NCBI RefSeq assembly: GCF_000372725.1
Contig: NW_005198167.1
Span: 465,041-529,040 of the forward strand
Direction of reading: 5' to 3'
From: Emiliania huxleyi CCMP1516
Lineage: Eukaryota > Haptophyta > Isochrysidales > Noelaerhabdaceae
Length of the DNA stretch: 64,000 nucleotides
Shown here: positions 62,550 through 64,000 of the stretch, in pieces
Layout of the letters: each line of letters starts with the position of its first letter
How positions within the stretch are numbered: the first letter of the stretch is position 1
Notes under the pieces: generated by a model
The model's input: only the letters and a program-made list of their open reading frames with translations
Told to the model about the DNA's origin: nothing
Databases searched by the model: none
Translations under genes and position numbers: made by a program

Positions 62550-63658
62550 CACACACACACACATCTCACCCACGCGCACCGGGCCTCTCGCTGGACGTGG
62601 GCTCGAGAAGCTGGCTCGAGTCGTGTCGAGAAGCTGGCCTTCTCTTCCCTCAGGCCGCCGCGGCACACGCCGGTGGGTCCTTCACGCCACTCCGCGAGAC
62701 GGAGCCCTTCGCGGCGGCGCTCGCCGCGCCGCGCGCCCTCCCCGCGCCGCCGCCGGTGCTCCCGTCGCTCGACAGAGGCGGCGAGGTGCCGATGTGGCTC
62801 TACGTGGACGTGACGGGCGCCGAGCAGGGCACGCTTCACCCTAGAAGCGAGAGTAGGGGAGATGCGGGCGAGATGTGGGGAGATACGGGCGCCGAGCAGG
62901 GCACCGCTCACCCTAGAAGCGGACGTATTCGTGTGCTCCAGCCAGCGCTCGAGAGGACACGGACTCCGCTGTTTTCGACCGTCTTCCGCCGCATTCACTG
63001 TGCTCGTAGCCCCTCGTACTCACGCGCGCGCTCTAGACACTCTGCACATGACCACATCCCCGCCCCGAGGCTGGCGTACCCACACTGCAGGCCCGTTCAC
63101 GGCCGCGGCGATGCAGCGGTGGCGCGCGGCGGCGATGCTTCCGCCAGAGACGAAGGTGCGCCACGTCTCTGAGGCGAAGGAGGCGGCGCGGCCGATCAGC
63201 AGCGTGCCGCTGCTCGGCGCGCGGCGGCCCCTAGTAGGCCCTAGTAGTCCCAGTCCCTGTAGTGCCCAGTAGGTCCCTAGTAGTGCCCAAGCAGAGCCCT
63301 GGTCACCGGCGGGGCGTGTGGTCTGGACGTAGGCGGCGGCGGCGCGGCGGCCGCCGACGGCGGTGCCGGTGCGGCGGGGGGCACAGCGCCGCTGCAGCGG
63401 CCGGCGTTTGAGGAGTACTCGGTGGAGGGGCACTTCAACGGCGCGACGGGCCGGTTCGAGGCGGCGCACCGCGCGGGGGACAACTACTGGGACTTCAAGG
63501 GCCTCGCGCGGACCGGGGGCGAGCGGATGATGGCGCACTACTTTGACCACGACAAGTGGCAGGAGGAGGCGGCGGAGCGCAAGCGCAAGGCAGAGGCGCA
63601 GGCGGGGGGGAGGCGCAAGAAGAGCAACAAGGTCTTCAAGGACGGGCGGTACGTGTAA
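59922..63658 (+). CDS. Multi-GYF-domain protein (five GYF-like modules)
   Basis: Exons ~59922-60545, 61031-~62457, ~62652-62828, 63091-~63217 and ~63339-63658. GYF-like modules, which bind Pro-rich ligands, are seen as VEWFYQDDVGEERGPLSTAQ, WVYEDDRGGVQGPFSTSEL, WVYLDDGGGEQGPYTTAKL, EYWDDRGRVQGPFSAEKLLG, and one split by an intron, MWLYVDVTGAEQG-PFTAAAMQRW. The first module is preceded by another degenerate one (MQFYVVDEEGAEQGPYSEEQ). Linkers are Ala/Glu or Pro-rich. The C-terminal part reads FEEYSVEGHFNGATGRFEAA, GERMMAHYFDHDKWQEEAAE, RKKSNKVFKDGRYV and looks like a conserved tail. GYF proteins act in splicing and mRNA decay assemblies; that role here is inferred. Intron 1 seems to need a GA donor. 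Confidence 0.8.
60590..60895 (+). repeat. CA microsatellite in GYF gene intron 1
   Basis: About 300 bp of CA repeat with GCAC, AGGCAC and CCAC interruptions. Confidence 0.98.
62468..62565 (+). repeat. CA microsatellite in GYF gene intron 2
   Basis: About 100 bp of CA with GCAC units, directly after the GC donor region AACGAG|GCAGCC. Confidence 0.97.
62829..63090 (+). repeat. Introner-like intron, family A (GYF gene)
   Basis: GC donor. It contains two copies of GCCGAGCAGGGCAC...CTCACCCTAGAAGCG (62815 and 62888), then CTCGAGAGGACACG, CCCCTCGTACTCAC, ACACTCTGCACA, CCGCCCCGAGGCTGGCGTAC and the acceptor CACTGCAG. It lines up with the introns at 8881-9046 and 50392-50582. Confidence 0.85.
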
Positions 63659-64000
63659 GGCAGCCCACGGAGTGAGGGCGCGGTGCAGGACACTGAACAA
63701 CCCACAGAGACGTTTGCGCGACACATGCACACTTTAGAGTGTTTGTATGTGTGTGTATAAGTGACTGACATGCCTTGTTCAACACCCCGTTTACGGTTCA
63801 ACACCCCGTTTACATGCAGCGCCGCCGAAGCGCAAAAAAGCCACCACCGACGCGAGACAACCGGTTAGAGCGCAGAGCGGCGCGCGCGCGCGCACGCGCG
63901 GTCCGCGGAATGTAATAAAAATGGCGCCGGTGCAGAGAATGCTTCCGCAGTATGCCTTCCTGGGCGTCATTGAGAATTCAGCGGCACTACTCCCAAAGAT
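63659..64000. other. 3' flank of the GYF gene, no further gene seen
   Basis: It contains a repeated GTTCAACACCCCGTTTAC (63777 and 63796), a GCGC run near 63878-63900 and AATAAAAAT near 63915. The window ends here. Confidence 0.5.

Overview
The window looks like nuclear DNA of a very GC-rich marine microalga. A haptophyte of the Emiliania type fits best; a pelagophyte, or less likely a dinoflagellate, cannot be excluded. The evidence is composition together with eukaryotic gene structure: genes on both strands, many short introns, multi-domain proteins built from ankyrin, kelch, LRR and GYF repeats, a spliceosomal SMU1-like WD40 fragment, cytosolic Fe-S assembly CIAPIN1/Dre2, mitochondrial-type uL15 and a sialyltransferase. 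Three runs of N (13011-13110, 26126-26330, 53953-54347) show it is a draft assembly, so several one- or two-base frame breaks may be assembly errors rather than true pseudogenes.

Layout. 0-10.4 kb: SAM methyltransferase (+), PAF-acetylhydrolase-like lipase (-), broken ankyrin gene (-), seven-exon ankyrin gene (+) followed by a long CAG tract. 11.3-14.2 kb: GT29 sialyltransferase (-), a gap and a ~170-bp satellite. 14.5-17.3 kb: two tandem F-box/kelch genes, the second frame-broken. 17.5-20 kb: a six-exon membrane protein (-) and a small unknown protein (+). 20.7-24.1 kb: an intronless 1100-residue protein joining a cysteine phosphatase, a DEDDh exonuclease, a TPR-like segment, a P-loop polynucleotide-kinase-like domain and an RNA ligase. 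24.1-28.4 kb: SMU1-like WD40 tail, an orphan exon, CIAPIN1. 29.5-31.4 kb: a secreted repeat protein made of tandem exon-intron units. 31.9-45.1 kb: dispersed repeats, Ig-like and LRR proteins, inositol-monophosphatase family protein, flavin monooxygenase, and a coding block split by a 563-bp repeat. 45.3-52.1 kb: damaged ABC transporter, large LRR gene, coiled-coil/GT25 glycosyltransferase. 52.7-63.7 kb: small secreted basic protein, uL15m, tandem repeats, and a five-GYF-domain protein.

Two themes stand out. First, the 20755-24057 protein carries, on one chain, activities that could clean, phosphorylate and seal RNA ends. I know of no characterised enzyme with this order of domains. Second, the introns look recently inserted. 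Most have GC donors and AG|G acceptors, many are bounded by direct repeats that copy the exon edge, several carry strand-oriented 10-11 bp minisatellites, and two intron sequence families recur in unrelated genes. This is the pattern expected of introner-like elements.
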